From contig JAIQEV010000060.1 in the NCBI GenBank assembly GCA_020073585.1, positions 1 through 41,705 of the forward strand: a DNA stretch of 41,705 nucleotides, in the 5' to 3' direction. This document shows, piece after piece, positions 34,168-41,705 of the stretch. The position numbers and the translations under genes are program-made. Numbering within the stretch: the first letter of the stretch is position 1; each line of letters begins with the position of its first letter. The notes beneath the pieces are model-generated. The model was not told where the DNA came from, ran no database searches, and was given only the letters and a program-made list of their open reading frames with translations. This DNA comes from Terriglobia bacterium. Its GTDB lineage: Bacteria; Acidobacteriota; Terriglobia; Acidiferrales; UBA7541.

Positions 34168-36765
34168 ATGTCCGCGATGAAAGAACTGCCGGCAATGATG
34201 GATGATGTGCCGACGCTGGCCGCGCAGCCGGTGCGCATGGGCGACGCGCGCCGGCGCGAGGTGCACGTCGCGAAGGTGCAGCGTGCGCTGCGCTCCCTGC
34301 AGATCCTGCTGCGTTCCACGCGGCTCTATCAGAAAGACCACCCGCAGACGATGGAAAGCCTGGATGCCGCCTACGAAGCATTGCGCGACGTGGCCGGCAG
34401 CCTGAACGGGCTGGAACTGCGCCTGGAGCGCGGCGGCATCCTGGTGCCCAAGCTGGGCCCGGCGCCGCTGCCGGATGGGCGCGGCGAATTGGCGTCGCTG
34501 GCGGACGATCTGCAGCGCGCGGGCATTCACGCTCTGTTCTTCGCGGAAAAGTTCCACGTCGGCGAACTGGACAGTTTTGCGCGCCTGATGCACGCGCCGC
34601 CGCTGCGCGCGGAAGAGAAAGCGCTGAACCAGAGCGGGGCCGGCCCCTGGACGGCGCGCCTGGCGGAGCATTGCATGGAAGGAATCCTGGTCAACGCCGA
34701 GACGGAGCGGACCGTGGATTCGGTGTTGGCGAGCATGGTGGCCGCTCTGGTGGCTTACGGCGGAAGCTCGCCGCAGGACACCGGGGACGACACGCCGTTC
34801 CGCGCGCCCTGCGTGGAAGATCTGGTGGCCGCGCTGCGCCTGCTGGCCCGTCTGACGCCACCGCTGGAAGTGGCGCGCGGGCTTTCCGCGGAGGATGCGG
34901 CGCGGGCCATCCATGCGGTCCTGGAACAGACCAGCAAGGCCACCGTGCGCCTGCTTTTCAGCACCATTTCCCAGTACGCGCCGCGCGATGCCGAGCGCGC
35001 GCAGCCCTATCTGTTGCGGCTTTCCGAGAGTCTGGTGCTGGAATTCCTGGGCGCGGAATTTTCCGCCGGAACGCTGGCCGCGGCCGGCGTACGGCCGCTG
35101 TTCCAGCGCTTGGGAGACGAACTGGCGGCCGCGGGCGCCTATGGCGGGCCGCATGCTTCACAGCATCTTTCCGCGCTGGCCATGGAATGGGCCAAGGAAG
35201 AGCACCGCGAGCAGCTCATCGAGCGCTTCTGGTCGGAGTTGCCGGCGCGGGAACGCTCCGCGACGCTGCGCGGGCCGGAGATCTGGTGCGTGCCGGTCTC
35301 GGCGCTGCGCCGCACCCTGCGCCATCTGGTGGACGCCGGAACCGATGCCGCGCGGCGCGAGGCGCGGGGCATCCTGCTGAACTATGCGCGGGGTCTGGCC
35401 CTGGCTGATCCTCTAGCGCGGCGCACGGTGGCCGCGGGCCTGGCGGAACTGACGCCGCTTCTGGAAACCCTGTGGCCCAATCAGCTTCCCGAGGAACTCA
35501 GCCGCGGCGCGTTGCAGGCCTTGGAGAAAGAAACTATCCCCGAGAACGGGGCGCTGCTGGCGGCTTTTCTGGAGACGCTGGGGGGCATCGCCGTCACCCG
35601 CGCGGACTTTGCGGGTTTCGAAGCGATCCTGGCGGGGCTGGAGACGGCGCCGCGCGATAGCCAACACGGGCACATGGCGGCACTGGCGGAGCGGCTGGTA
35701 GCTCAGGACCGCTGGTTACTGCTGGTGGATGCGGCGCTGGCCAACCGCGCCCTCGATCCCATCGTGCCGCGCCTGCTGCAGCGCGATCCGGAGCGTCTGC
35801 TGGACCGCCTGACGCTGCTGCTGACCGAGCCCCGCGGCCAGGAGCAGGTGCCGGCCATGGTGCGCCTGCTGCGCGCGATCGGGGTGCCCGTGCTGGGTTT
35901 GCTCGAGGCCCGGCTGTATGAAGCGCGCCGGCAGCGCGTGCTGGCGGCGATCAAGCTGCTCGCCGCCACCGACGCCGACCGCCTGCTGCGCGCGCTGCCT
36001 CGCGCGCTGGCGAGCTGGGAATGGAATCTGCAGGACCTGGCGGTATCCGAGCTGGCGCGGCCGGCCAATGCTGCTTCCGCGGTGAGCGCCGCGTTCGTCT
36101 TTTCGGCGCTGCTTGCGGAAGCGCATCCCCTGGTGGTGCCCATGATGATTGACCACATCGGGGTGACTCAGGAGATGACCGCCGTAGCCACCCTGATGGA
36201 GATCGCCGCCGGGGAGCACACCGTTCTCCGCGACGTTTTTGCGCGCATCAAGGCCATCGAAGCTCTGGGGCGCATGCGCGCGGCGGAAGCCGCGGGGCTG
36301 CTGTACGAACTGGCCGAGCGCCGCGACGGCTTGAGTTATGCCGAGCCCGGCGGGCTGCGCGCCGCGGCCGAAGAAGCCCTGGCGCTGATCGAGAACCGCC
36401 CGTCTTCCGTACGCGTGCGCGCGGCCTACGAGACCCTGGGACAAGCGAACCGGCCGTTCCCGGTGCCGCGGCGCTACACGCGCGTGGCCCTGGATTCCCC
36501 GCTGACGGCGCAGATCGCGGGGCCGCAGGCCGGCGCCGTGCGCGTGCGCACCATCAGCCTGGGCGGCGCCTATCTGGAATCACCGCGCAAGCTGGCGGTG
36601 GGCGACTCCATCCAGCTGGAGATGCGCTCGGGTTTGCGCAAGATCCACTGCACCGCCGTGGTGCGCAATGTCGGTCCGGGCGGCAGCGGCATCGAGATCG
36701 TGCACATGAAGGAAGACGACCGCGAGAAGCTGCGCCGCCTGGTGCACCGCCACCTGGACGCCTGA
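34168..36765 (+). CDS. Large PilZ-domain protein with a HEAT-like helical N-terminus
   Basis: 865 residues from ATG 34168 (AAGGA box 7 nt upstream); a TTG start at 34126 is also possible. Residues 1-760 are almost entirely helical with Ala/Leu-rich pairs of helices, suggesting HEAT-like or ARM-like repeats, but no exact repeat signature is clear. The last ~100 residues form a PilZ domain, the c-di-GMP receptor fold: RRYTR (RxxxR motif) followed by ISLGGAYLE. The second motif is normally D/N-x-S-x-x-G; here the first position is Thr (TISLGG), so binding may be weakened. There is no signal peptide or transmembrane helix. It is probably a cytoplasmic effector of c-di-GMP signalling; partners unknown. 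Confidence 0.8.
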   Translation: MSAMKELPAMMDDVPTLAAQPVRMGDARRREVHVAKVQRALRSLQILLRSTRLYQKDHPQTMESLDAAYEALRDVAGSLNGLELRLERGGILVPKLGPAPLPDGRGELASLADDLQRAGIHALFFAEKFHVGELDSFARLMHAPPLRAEEKALNQSGAGPWTARLAEHCMEGILVNAETERTVDSVLASMVAALVAYGGSSPQDTGDDTPFRAPCVEDLVAALRLLARLTPPLEVARGLSAEDAARAIHAVLEQTSKATVRLLFSTISQYAPRDAERAQPYLLRLSESLVLEFLGAEFSAGTLAAAGVRPLFQRLGDELAAAGAYGGPHASQHLSALAMEWAKEEHREQLIERFWSELPARERSATLRGPEIWCVPVSALRRTLRHLVDAGTDAARREARGILLNYARGLALADPLARRTVAAGLAELTPLLETLWPNQLPEELSRGALQALEKETIPENGALLAAFLETLGGIAVTRADFAGFEAILAGLETAPRDSQHGHMAALAERLVAQDRWLLLVDAALANRALDPIVPRLLQRDPERLLDRLTLLLTEPRGQEQVPAMVRLLRAIGVPVLGLLEARLYEARRQRVLAAIKLLAATDADRLLRALPRALASWEWNLQDLAVSELARPANAASAVSAAFVFSALLAEAHPLVVPMMIDHIGVTQEMTAVATLMEIAAGEHTVLRDVFARIKAIEALGRMRAAEAAGLLYELAERRDGLSYAEPGGLRAAAEEALALIENRPSSVRVRAAYETLGQANRPFPVPRRYTRVALDSPLTAQIAGPQAGAVRVRTISLGGAYLESPRKLAVGDSIQLEMRSGLRKIHCTAVVRNVGPGGSGIEIVHMKEDDREKLRRLVHRHLDA

Positions 36766-36946
36766 GTGCGCGCCTCGAACGCTTCCGCCATTCCCCCGAA
36801 ATAGATCAAGTGATTGCAGAAGCGGGCGGAGCCGCCTTTTCCGCAGGCCTGGCCCGCTCTGCACCTTGGAGACCCGCGGCTAGGCGCCGAGGATTCATTC
36901 GACAGCCGCGGAAAAATCCGGCAAGCTTCTGACAGGAGAGCGAAGA

Positions 36947-37255
36947 ATGAGTGTGCAAACCTGGATTGCCATCGTGGGGAATTGCGGCGCGGTGTGCACC
37001 ACCGGCGCGTTTGTGCCCCAGGTCTGGAAGATCTGGAAGCAGGGCGGGCGCGACCTGTCCTACTCCATGCTGGGCATTTACCTGCTCGGCGTGCTGCTCT
37101 GGCTGGTCTATGGCCTGCTCCTGCGCGCGGAGGCCGTGATCCTGGCCAATGCCGCCACGACGGTGCTGGTGCTGGCCTCGCTGATCCTCAAGCGGCGGGC
37201 CGAGAAGAGCGTCCCGGCGGTGGGCGGGGTCCAGGCCAGGGTGTCTGTTTCGTAG
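36947..37255 (+). CDS. SemiSWEET-like small sugar transporter (MtN3/PQ-loop)
   Basis: 102 residues with three transmembrane helices (about 5-24, 38-57, 63-80), the half-size SWEET unit that dimerises to move sugars across the membrane. The PQ motif is P24-Q25 in TTGAFVPQVWKIWKQGG, and RDLSYSMLGIYLLGVLLWLVYG matches the family's second helix. An AGGAG box is upstream. The C-terminus is basic. It stands alone between the PilZ gene and the TonB-dependent receptor, with a receptor promoter directly after it, so it is likely an independent transcript. Sugar is not predictable. Confidence 0.88.
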   Translation: MSVQTWIAIVGNCGAVCTTGAFVPQVWKIWKQGGRDLSYSMLGIYLLGVLLWLVYGLLLRAEAVILANAATTVLVLASLILKRRAEKSVPAVGGVQARVSVS

Positions 37256-37282
37256 TCGCCCATCCTCGAAAAAAGATTCCTG

Positions 37283-37311
37283 TTGAAAAGAGCCTGGGGT
37301 TGCAGTAAAAG
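37283..37311 (+). promoter_or_regulatory. Promoter candidate for the TonB-dependent receptor gene
   Basis: TTGAAA (37283-37288), 17 nt, then TAAAAG (37306-37311). The start point would be near 37319, some 88 nt before the ATG, whose ribosome-binding site GGAGGAGGGG is very strong. Confidence 0.5.
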
Positions 37312-37406
37312 CCGAGTATTCATTCGCTTACACCTTAGGGGCGAACAGGTCTGCAAACCGCAGCGGGGTAGCGGGAGACGAACGACATCGTTGGAGGAGG
37401 GGTAGC

Positions 37407-40400
37407 ATGCATTTCTCAAAGCGTGTGCTGGCCGGTGTGCTGGTGTGTGTGGTGGCGCTGGTTTTTGCCGGAACCGCGGCGGCGCAGAGAAACACAGCCG
37501 ATCTTTCCGGAACGATTTCCGACCCGCAGGGACTGGCGGTAAAAAGCGCGAAGGTGACGCTGACCAGCCTGAGCACCGGCGCCGAGCGCACCGCGGTGGC
37601 CGATGAGAACGGCCGCTACAGCCTGGTGGGCTTGCCCCCGGGCAAGTACAAGCTGAGCGTGGATGGCGGGGCCAACTTCGCGGCCTTTGAGAATCCCGGA
37701 CTGGTGCTGACGGTCGGCGAAGCGGCCACCTTCGACCTGCAACTCCAACTGCGCGGGGTGCAGCAGACGGTGACGGTGACCACGGAAACAGCGCCCATCG
37801 AGACCACCAAGACGGAAATTTCGCAGACCGTCGAACAGCGGCGCATCGACAACCTGCCCATTAACGGCCGCAGCTACATCAACTTTACCCTGACCAGTTC
37901 GCAGACCAGCCGCGACGTCGCCCCCTCCATCGGCCCCGCGCCCACCAGCGGGCTGAACGTCGGCGGGCAGCGCGGGCGCTCCAACCAGGTCAACGTGGAT
38001 GGCGCGGACGCCGTGGATAACTCGATCAACGGCATCCGGGCCACCGTCTCGCAGGAGGCGGTGCAGGAGTTCCAGCTCATCCTGAGCAACTACAACGCGG
38101 AGTACGGCCGCGCCACCGGCGGCGTGGTGAATATCGTCACCAAGAGCGGCGGCAACGATGTGCACGGCAATCTCTTCGGCTACGTGCGCAACAAATCGTT
38201 CCAGGCGCGCAACGCCTTCTCGGGGCAAGTGGATCCCGTCAGCGGCAATCTGATGCCGGTCAAGCAGGCCTACACCCGCGTGCAGGCGGGCGCCACGCTG
38301 GGCGGGCCCATCAAGAAGGACAAGTCCTTCTACTTCTTCTCCTACGAATACACGCAGCGCGAGGAGACCGGCTTCTCCAGCATCGGCAAGAACAATTTCG
38401 ACATGCAGTCCTACAACTTTCCATTTTTTCCGGCGCCTCTGTGGCTGATGCCGGCGCAGGCCAGCGCGGTGAACCAGTTGCTGCTGACAGGGGTCCCCGC
38501 GCTGCAGAGCCTCGGCGCGCAGTATGCGGTGCTGATGGGCTCGGCCTCGAGCGTGGCCCTGAACAAGTTCGATTACGGCGCCGTCGCCCCGGCATTGACT
38601 TCCGGGTTCGTCAATCCCGGACCGGGTGCGCAGTTTCCACTTCCCGTGACCTGCCCGGCGCTGCAGACCGTGAATGGGGTCAACTGCTCAGCGATCGGCT
38701 ACGGCGCGGCGCCTCTGCCGACGTCTTACGTCGGCCTGATGTCCCTGCGCGGCAACTTTCCGGTGATGGAAAAGACCAGTCTGTGGTCCGGCCGCCTGGA
38801 CCAGCGCTGGAACAACCACAACACCTCCTTTCTGCGCGTGGGCGTTTCCCCCTCGCTGGTCACCGGGATTCAGACCACTTCGCAGAACCAGGTCTTCGGA
38901 CAGAATTCCGGATCGCGCACCGGCATGAACCAGAGCCGCGACGTTTCCGGCACCTTCCAGCACGACACCATCATCGGCGAGCGCACTTTCAACCAGTTCC
39001 GCTTTCAGTTCGCGCGCCGCGGCCTGCATTACGGCTATTCGAAACTTCCCGGCGGCGATCAGCTCGGCGTGAACATTCCGGGCTATGCCTACTTCGGGCG
39101 CGAGCCGTACGCGACGGTGGACCGCATCGAGCGGCGTTGGGAGTGGACCGACAACATCACTTTTGTGCGCGGCAGCCATACGGTCAAGATGGGCGGGGAC
39201 GTGAACATCGTGCAGTTGCGCACCTCCAAGCCCACCATTTTCCAGCTCGACTTCGGCGGGGTGGCCAATTTCGGCGGACTCTCGGCCTCTACCTTCGGGA
39301 TGCCGAATTGCGTTCTGGGAAGCGGGCCCGCGTGTACCGGAGGGATTGCGCTTCCAGGTACGAGCGCCGTGCAGTCCTATGGCCTGGGCATTCCCACCAC
39401 GTACATCCAGGGCATCGGAGGCGCCAACCGCCCGTTCAATAACATCCCCCTGGCCTTCTTCGTACAGGATAGCTGGCGGGTGAACCGCAAGCTGACGTTC
39501 AACTATGGCGTGCGCTACGACGTGGAATTTACGCCGCTCTTTCCGGCGGCGACCGCGGTGAACCAGGCGGCGGAAAGGGTCCTGGGCATCGTGGAAGGCA
39601 TCCCGCGCGACAAAAACAACTTGGCCTCGCGCTTCGGCCTGGCCTGGGATCCCAAGGGCGACGGCAAGACGGTGATCCGCGCCGGCTACGGCATCTTCTA
39701 CGACCATCCGCTGCTGGCAGTGGCCTTCGACGCGCTGACTGTAGATGGCGGCCAGTCCGTGCAACTGATCTCCGCCGGAGGCGCCGCCTCCGCCTGCGGC
39801 GTGATTCCCGTGGGGCCTCCGGGCTACCCGATGTGCGGAGGCGGCTTGGACAGCCCGGCGAATCTCAATGGCTCGTCGATCTTCCAGGGCGTGCTGAACT
39901 CTCTGCCCAGCATGTACTATCAGCCGAATCAGCAGCGCTTCGATCCCTTCGGCGCGAATTCCTTGTTTGCCAACCAGAACTACCTGACGGCGGGCTTCCC
40001 GCTGCCGATTCTGCCGTTTACCTTGCCGGTGTCCAGGGATTTCAAATACGGCTATGCCCAGCAAACCAACCTGACAATCGAGCGGGAGATTGCCGGCTCG
40101 TGGAAGATCAGCGCGGGCTATCAGTACACGCACGGGCTGCGCTTGAACCGGCCGGTGGACATCAACGCCACGGATCCGCGGTTGCTGACGCAGAACCTCT
40201 TCAATGCCGACGCGGCAGGACTCGGTTTCAGCAGTCCGGTCACGGTCGTCGCTCCGGCCGCCACGGTTATGCCGACGGCGAGCACCTGCGGCGTGGGCGT
40301 TATCGCTCCGCAGGTCCTGGGTGCGCTCTTTGGCTGCCCGGCGCCGCTGGCTGCGCTCAACGGGCAGTTTGTCGGCACGCCGGCGTTCTTCAATTTCTTC

Positions 40401-41303
40401 CGCCCGTCCGGGCCCAATCCCTCCTTCGCGGGTCTGGCGGGGGGCTACGCCAATCAAGTCGCCCTGGCGGGATTTGCCGGATACCCCGTAGGCTTTGGCG
40501 CGCCCGTGCCCTTCAACAGCGTGGATGCCCAGATGTCCAACGGCAATTCGGTCTATCACGGCCTGACGGTGAACGTGACCAAGCGCTTCTCCAAGGGCTT
40601 CGAAGTGCTCTCCAGCTACACCTGGTCGCACACCATCGACGACTCGATCGACTTGCAGTCTCCCCTCGAGCCGCAGGATAGCCGCTTCCCCAACCAGGAA
40701 CGCGGCAATTCCAATCTCGACCAGCGCCACCGCTGGGTCACCAGCGCCGTCTATCAGAGTCCCAGCGCCAAGAGCGGCGACAGCTTCTGGAAGCATTTCC
40801 TGGGGGACTTCTCCCTGGCCCCGATCGTCGAGTTTGCCTCCGGGCGGCCCTACACGGTGATCACCGGCGTGGACTACCGTCTGGACCTGGGGGCTTCGAA
40901 CGGCCGGCCTTCCGTGGGCTCGGGAGCCGTCACGACCACCTCGCCGTTCATTCCCGGGGCAATCTTTACGCTCCCGAACTCCTGCCTCACCCGCAGCGGC
41001 GCTTCGTTCAGCGTGCCCGGTGTGACAACCTTGGGCTATGGCTGCAACGGCAATCTCAGCCGCAACGCCTTCGTCGCCCCCAACTTCTTCCAGTGGGATC
41101 TGCGCGTTTCCAAGCGGGTGCCCTTCGGCGAGCGCTTCAAGCTGGACCTGATCGCCGACGCCTTCAACCTGGCCAACCGCACCAACGTCGCGGCGGTGAA
41201 CCAGCTCTGCAACCCGGCCGCGGGGGCAACCTGCACGGCGGGCGCGCCCACGGCCGCCAGCGACGCGCGGCAATTCCAGTTCGCGCTGAAACTGAACTGG
41301 TAG
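37407..41303 (+). CDS. Oar-like TonB-dependent receptor with carboxypeptidase-regulatory-like domain
   Basis: 1298 residues. The signal peptide ends AAAQ (about 26). Residues 28-110 form a CarboxypepD_reg-like fold (ADLSGTISDPQGLAVKSAKVTL, RYSLVGLPPGKYKL). A plug domain follows (about 118-260) with the usual DNLPINGR, EAVQEFQLILSNYNAEYGRATGGVVNIVTKSG and KSFQARNAF blocks. The remainder is a large outer-membrane beta-barrel ending in the aromatic FALKLNW, consistent with BamA-dependent insertion. This family (Oar-like) is highly expanded in Acidobacteriota and takes up large substrates, powered by TonB. It is the start of its own transcript; no TonB or SusD gene is adjacent. Confidence 0.95.
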   Translation: MHFSKRVLAGVLVCVVALVFAGTAAAQRNTADLSGTISDPQGLAVKSAKVTLTSLSTGAERTAVADENGRYSLVGLPPGKYKLSVDGGANFAAFENPGLVLTVGEAATFDLQLQLRGVQQTVTVTTETAPIETTKTEISQTVEQRRIDNLPINGRSYINFTLTSSQTSRDVAPSIGPAPTSGLNVGGQRGRSNQVNVDGADAVDNSINGIRATVSQEAVQEFQLILSNYNAEYGRATGGVVNIVTKSGGNDVHGNLFGYVRNKSFQARNAFSGQVDPVSGNLMPVKQAYTRVQAGATLGGPIKKDKSFYFFSYEYTQREETGFSSIGKNNFDMQSYNFPFFPAPLWLMPAQASAVNQLLLTGVPALQSLGAQYAVLMGSASSVALNKFDYGAVAPALTSGFVNPGPGAQFPLPVTCPALQTVNGVNCSAIGYGAAPLPTSYVGLMSLRGNFPVMEKTSLWSGRLDQRWNNHNTSFLRVGVSPSLVTGIQTTSQNQVFGQNSGSRTGMNQSRDVSGTFQHDTIIGERTFNQFRFQFARRGLHYGYSKLPGGDQLGVNIPGYAYFGREPYATVDRIERRWEWTDNITFVRGSHTVKMGGDVNIVQLRTSKPTIFQLDFGGVANFGGLSASTFGMPNCVLGSGPACTGGIALPGTSAVQSYGLGIPTTYIQGIGGANRPFNNIPLAFFVQDSWRVNRKLTFNYGVRYDVEFTPLFPAATAVNQAAERVLGIVEGIPRDKNNLASRFGLAWDPKGDGKTVIRAGYGIFYDHPLLAVAFDALTVDGGQSVQLISAGGAASACGVIPVGPPGYPMCGGGLDSPANLNGSSIFQGVLNSLPSMYYQPNQQRFDPFGANSLFANQNYLTAGFPLPILPFTLPVSRDFKYGYAQQTNLTIEREIAGSWKISAGYQYTHGLRLNRPVDINATDPRLLTQNLFNADAAGLGFSSPVTVVAPAATVMPTASTCGVGVIAPQVLGALFGCPAPLAALNGQFVGTPAFFNFFRPSGPNPSFAGLAGGYANQVALAGFAGYPVGFGAPVPFNSVDAQMSNGNSVYHGLTVNVTKRFSKGFEVLSSYTWSHTIDDSIDLQSPLEPQDSRFPNQERGNSNLDQRHRWVTSAVYQSPSAKSGDSFWKHFLGDFSLAPIVEFASGRPYTVITGVDYRLDLGASNGRPSVGSGAVTTTSPFIPGAIFTLPNSCLTRSGASFSVPGVTTLGYGCNGNLSRNAFVAPNFFQWDLRVSKRVPFGERFKLDLIADAFNLANRTNVAAVNQLCNPAAGATCTAGAPTAASDARQFQFALKLNW

Positions 41304-41344
41304 AAGAAAAAGAAGTTGCAAGTCGAAAATTAAAAGTTAAAAGA

Positions 41345-41377
41345 GGGCTTCCCGGTCCGGCTGGGGAGCCCCTTTTA
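41345..41377 (+). terminator. Intrinsic terminator after the TonB-dependent receptor
   Basis: GGGCTTCCC (41345-41353) pairs with GGGGAGCCC (41363-41371), one G-T pair, followed by CTTTTA. It lies about 42 nt after the stop. Confidence 0.75.
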
Positions 41378-41453
41378 CTTTCCAGGGTTTTCAGAATTGC
41401 GCTCCTGCGAGTAGAGTAGGGAGGCTGTTTCCCGCGAGGGAGTTGGAGAAGCG

Positions 41454-41705
41454 ATGAATGTAGTCCTGATGGTGCTGGCGGTTGCGGTGGCGCTGCTCGT
41501 GCTCTGGCAGGTGCTGCAGAGCGGGCAGAGCCGGAGGCGCGAGGAAGAGGCGCGCGCGCGCAGTGAACAACTGCAGCGCGACCTGCAGACGCTCGCCGGA
41601 CAGACGCAGAATTTCAGCCAGCAGATCGGGCAGATGCAGCAGAACGTGGCCCAGCGGCTGGAGTCGGTGACCCAGGCGCTGCACAAGGGCGTGACCGATT
41701 CCGCG
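41454..41705 (+). CDS. rmuC: RmuC-like protein, N-terminus (cut by window end)
   Basis: 84 codons are visible, open at the right edge. An N-terminal transmembrane helix (about residues 3-20) is followed by a long coiled-coil stretch rich in Gln, Arg and Glu (RRREEEARARSEQLQRDL, GQMQQNVAQRLESVTQALH). This opening is typical of RmuC family proteins, which limit DNA inversions and carry a nuclease-like domain further on. The domain itself lies outside the window, so the call rests on the N-terminus. The start ATG has a GGAG box (GGAGAAGCG). Confidence 0.75.
   Translation, partial: MNVVLMVLAVAVALLVLWQVLQSGQSRRREEEARARSEQLQRDLQTLAGQTQNFSQQIGQMQQNVAQRLESVTQALHKGVTDSA

Noticed and set aside
38688-41321. 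877-codon minus-strand open frame opposite the TonB-dependent receptor
   Set aside because: The plus strand encodes a clear Oar-like receptor with its own ribosome-binding site; the antisense frame has no family features.

Overview
The window is GC-rich bacterial chromosome, most likely from a member of the Acidobacteriota. The main reasons are the 1298-residue Oar-type TonB-dependent receptor with an N-terminal carboxypeptidase-regulatory-like domain, the PEGA-domain Ser/Thr kinase, the secreted SIMPL, RCC1 and TPR proteins of unknown role, and the style of the 16S rRNA. The assignment rests on family knowledge; no database was searched.

Layout. (i) 1-247: an AT-rich 180-nt end joins abruptly to GC-rich DNA and cuts off an FtsX/MacB-like permease after about 23 codons; this is either a chimeric contig end or a real insertion. 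(ii) 244-17967: a long run of minus-strand genes, made up of a lipoprotein, two unknown genes, mltG and ruvX, an M28 peptidase, a bicupin protein, a small membrane protein, folP, a small zinc-ribbon-like gene, ftsH-hpt-tilS (a gene order conserved widely in bacteria), a radical SAM protein, an amidase, a SIMPL protein and a small Tat-exported protein. (iii) 18143-20110: a self-contained 16S rRNA transcription unit with a consensus sigma70-type promoter, boxA, a 32-bp processing stem enclosing the gene and two intrinsic terminators. No tRNA, 23S or 5S follows. The 16S gene itself lacks about 107 nt of the central domain. (iv) 20184-20795: a DinB-family gene between two similar terminators. (v) 20910-27132, minus strand: two paralogous secreted RCC1 beta-propeller proteins, a secreted TPR protein and a further exported protein. 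(vi) 27443-41705, plus strand: a glycine-zipper/RcnB-like exported protein, cydAB, a Ser/Thr kinase with PEGA repeats, a large PilZ protein, a SemiSWEET-like transporter, the Oar-like receptor and the start of rmuC.

Housekeeping functions are peptidoglycan chain release (MltG), RNA and tRNA maturation (RuvX/YqgF, TilS), folate and purine salvage (FolP, Hpt), membrane proteolysis (FtsH) and microaerobic respiration (CydAB). The accessory content is dominated by exported proteins of unknown role (RCC1/TPR locus) and signalling proteins (kinase, PilZ). The most unusual signals are the internally deleted stand-alone 16S gene, its intrinsic-terminator-like leader hairpin, a small palindrome present three times between genes, and the secreted TPR plus twin RCC1 locus.
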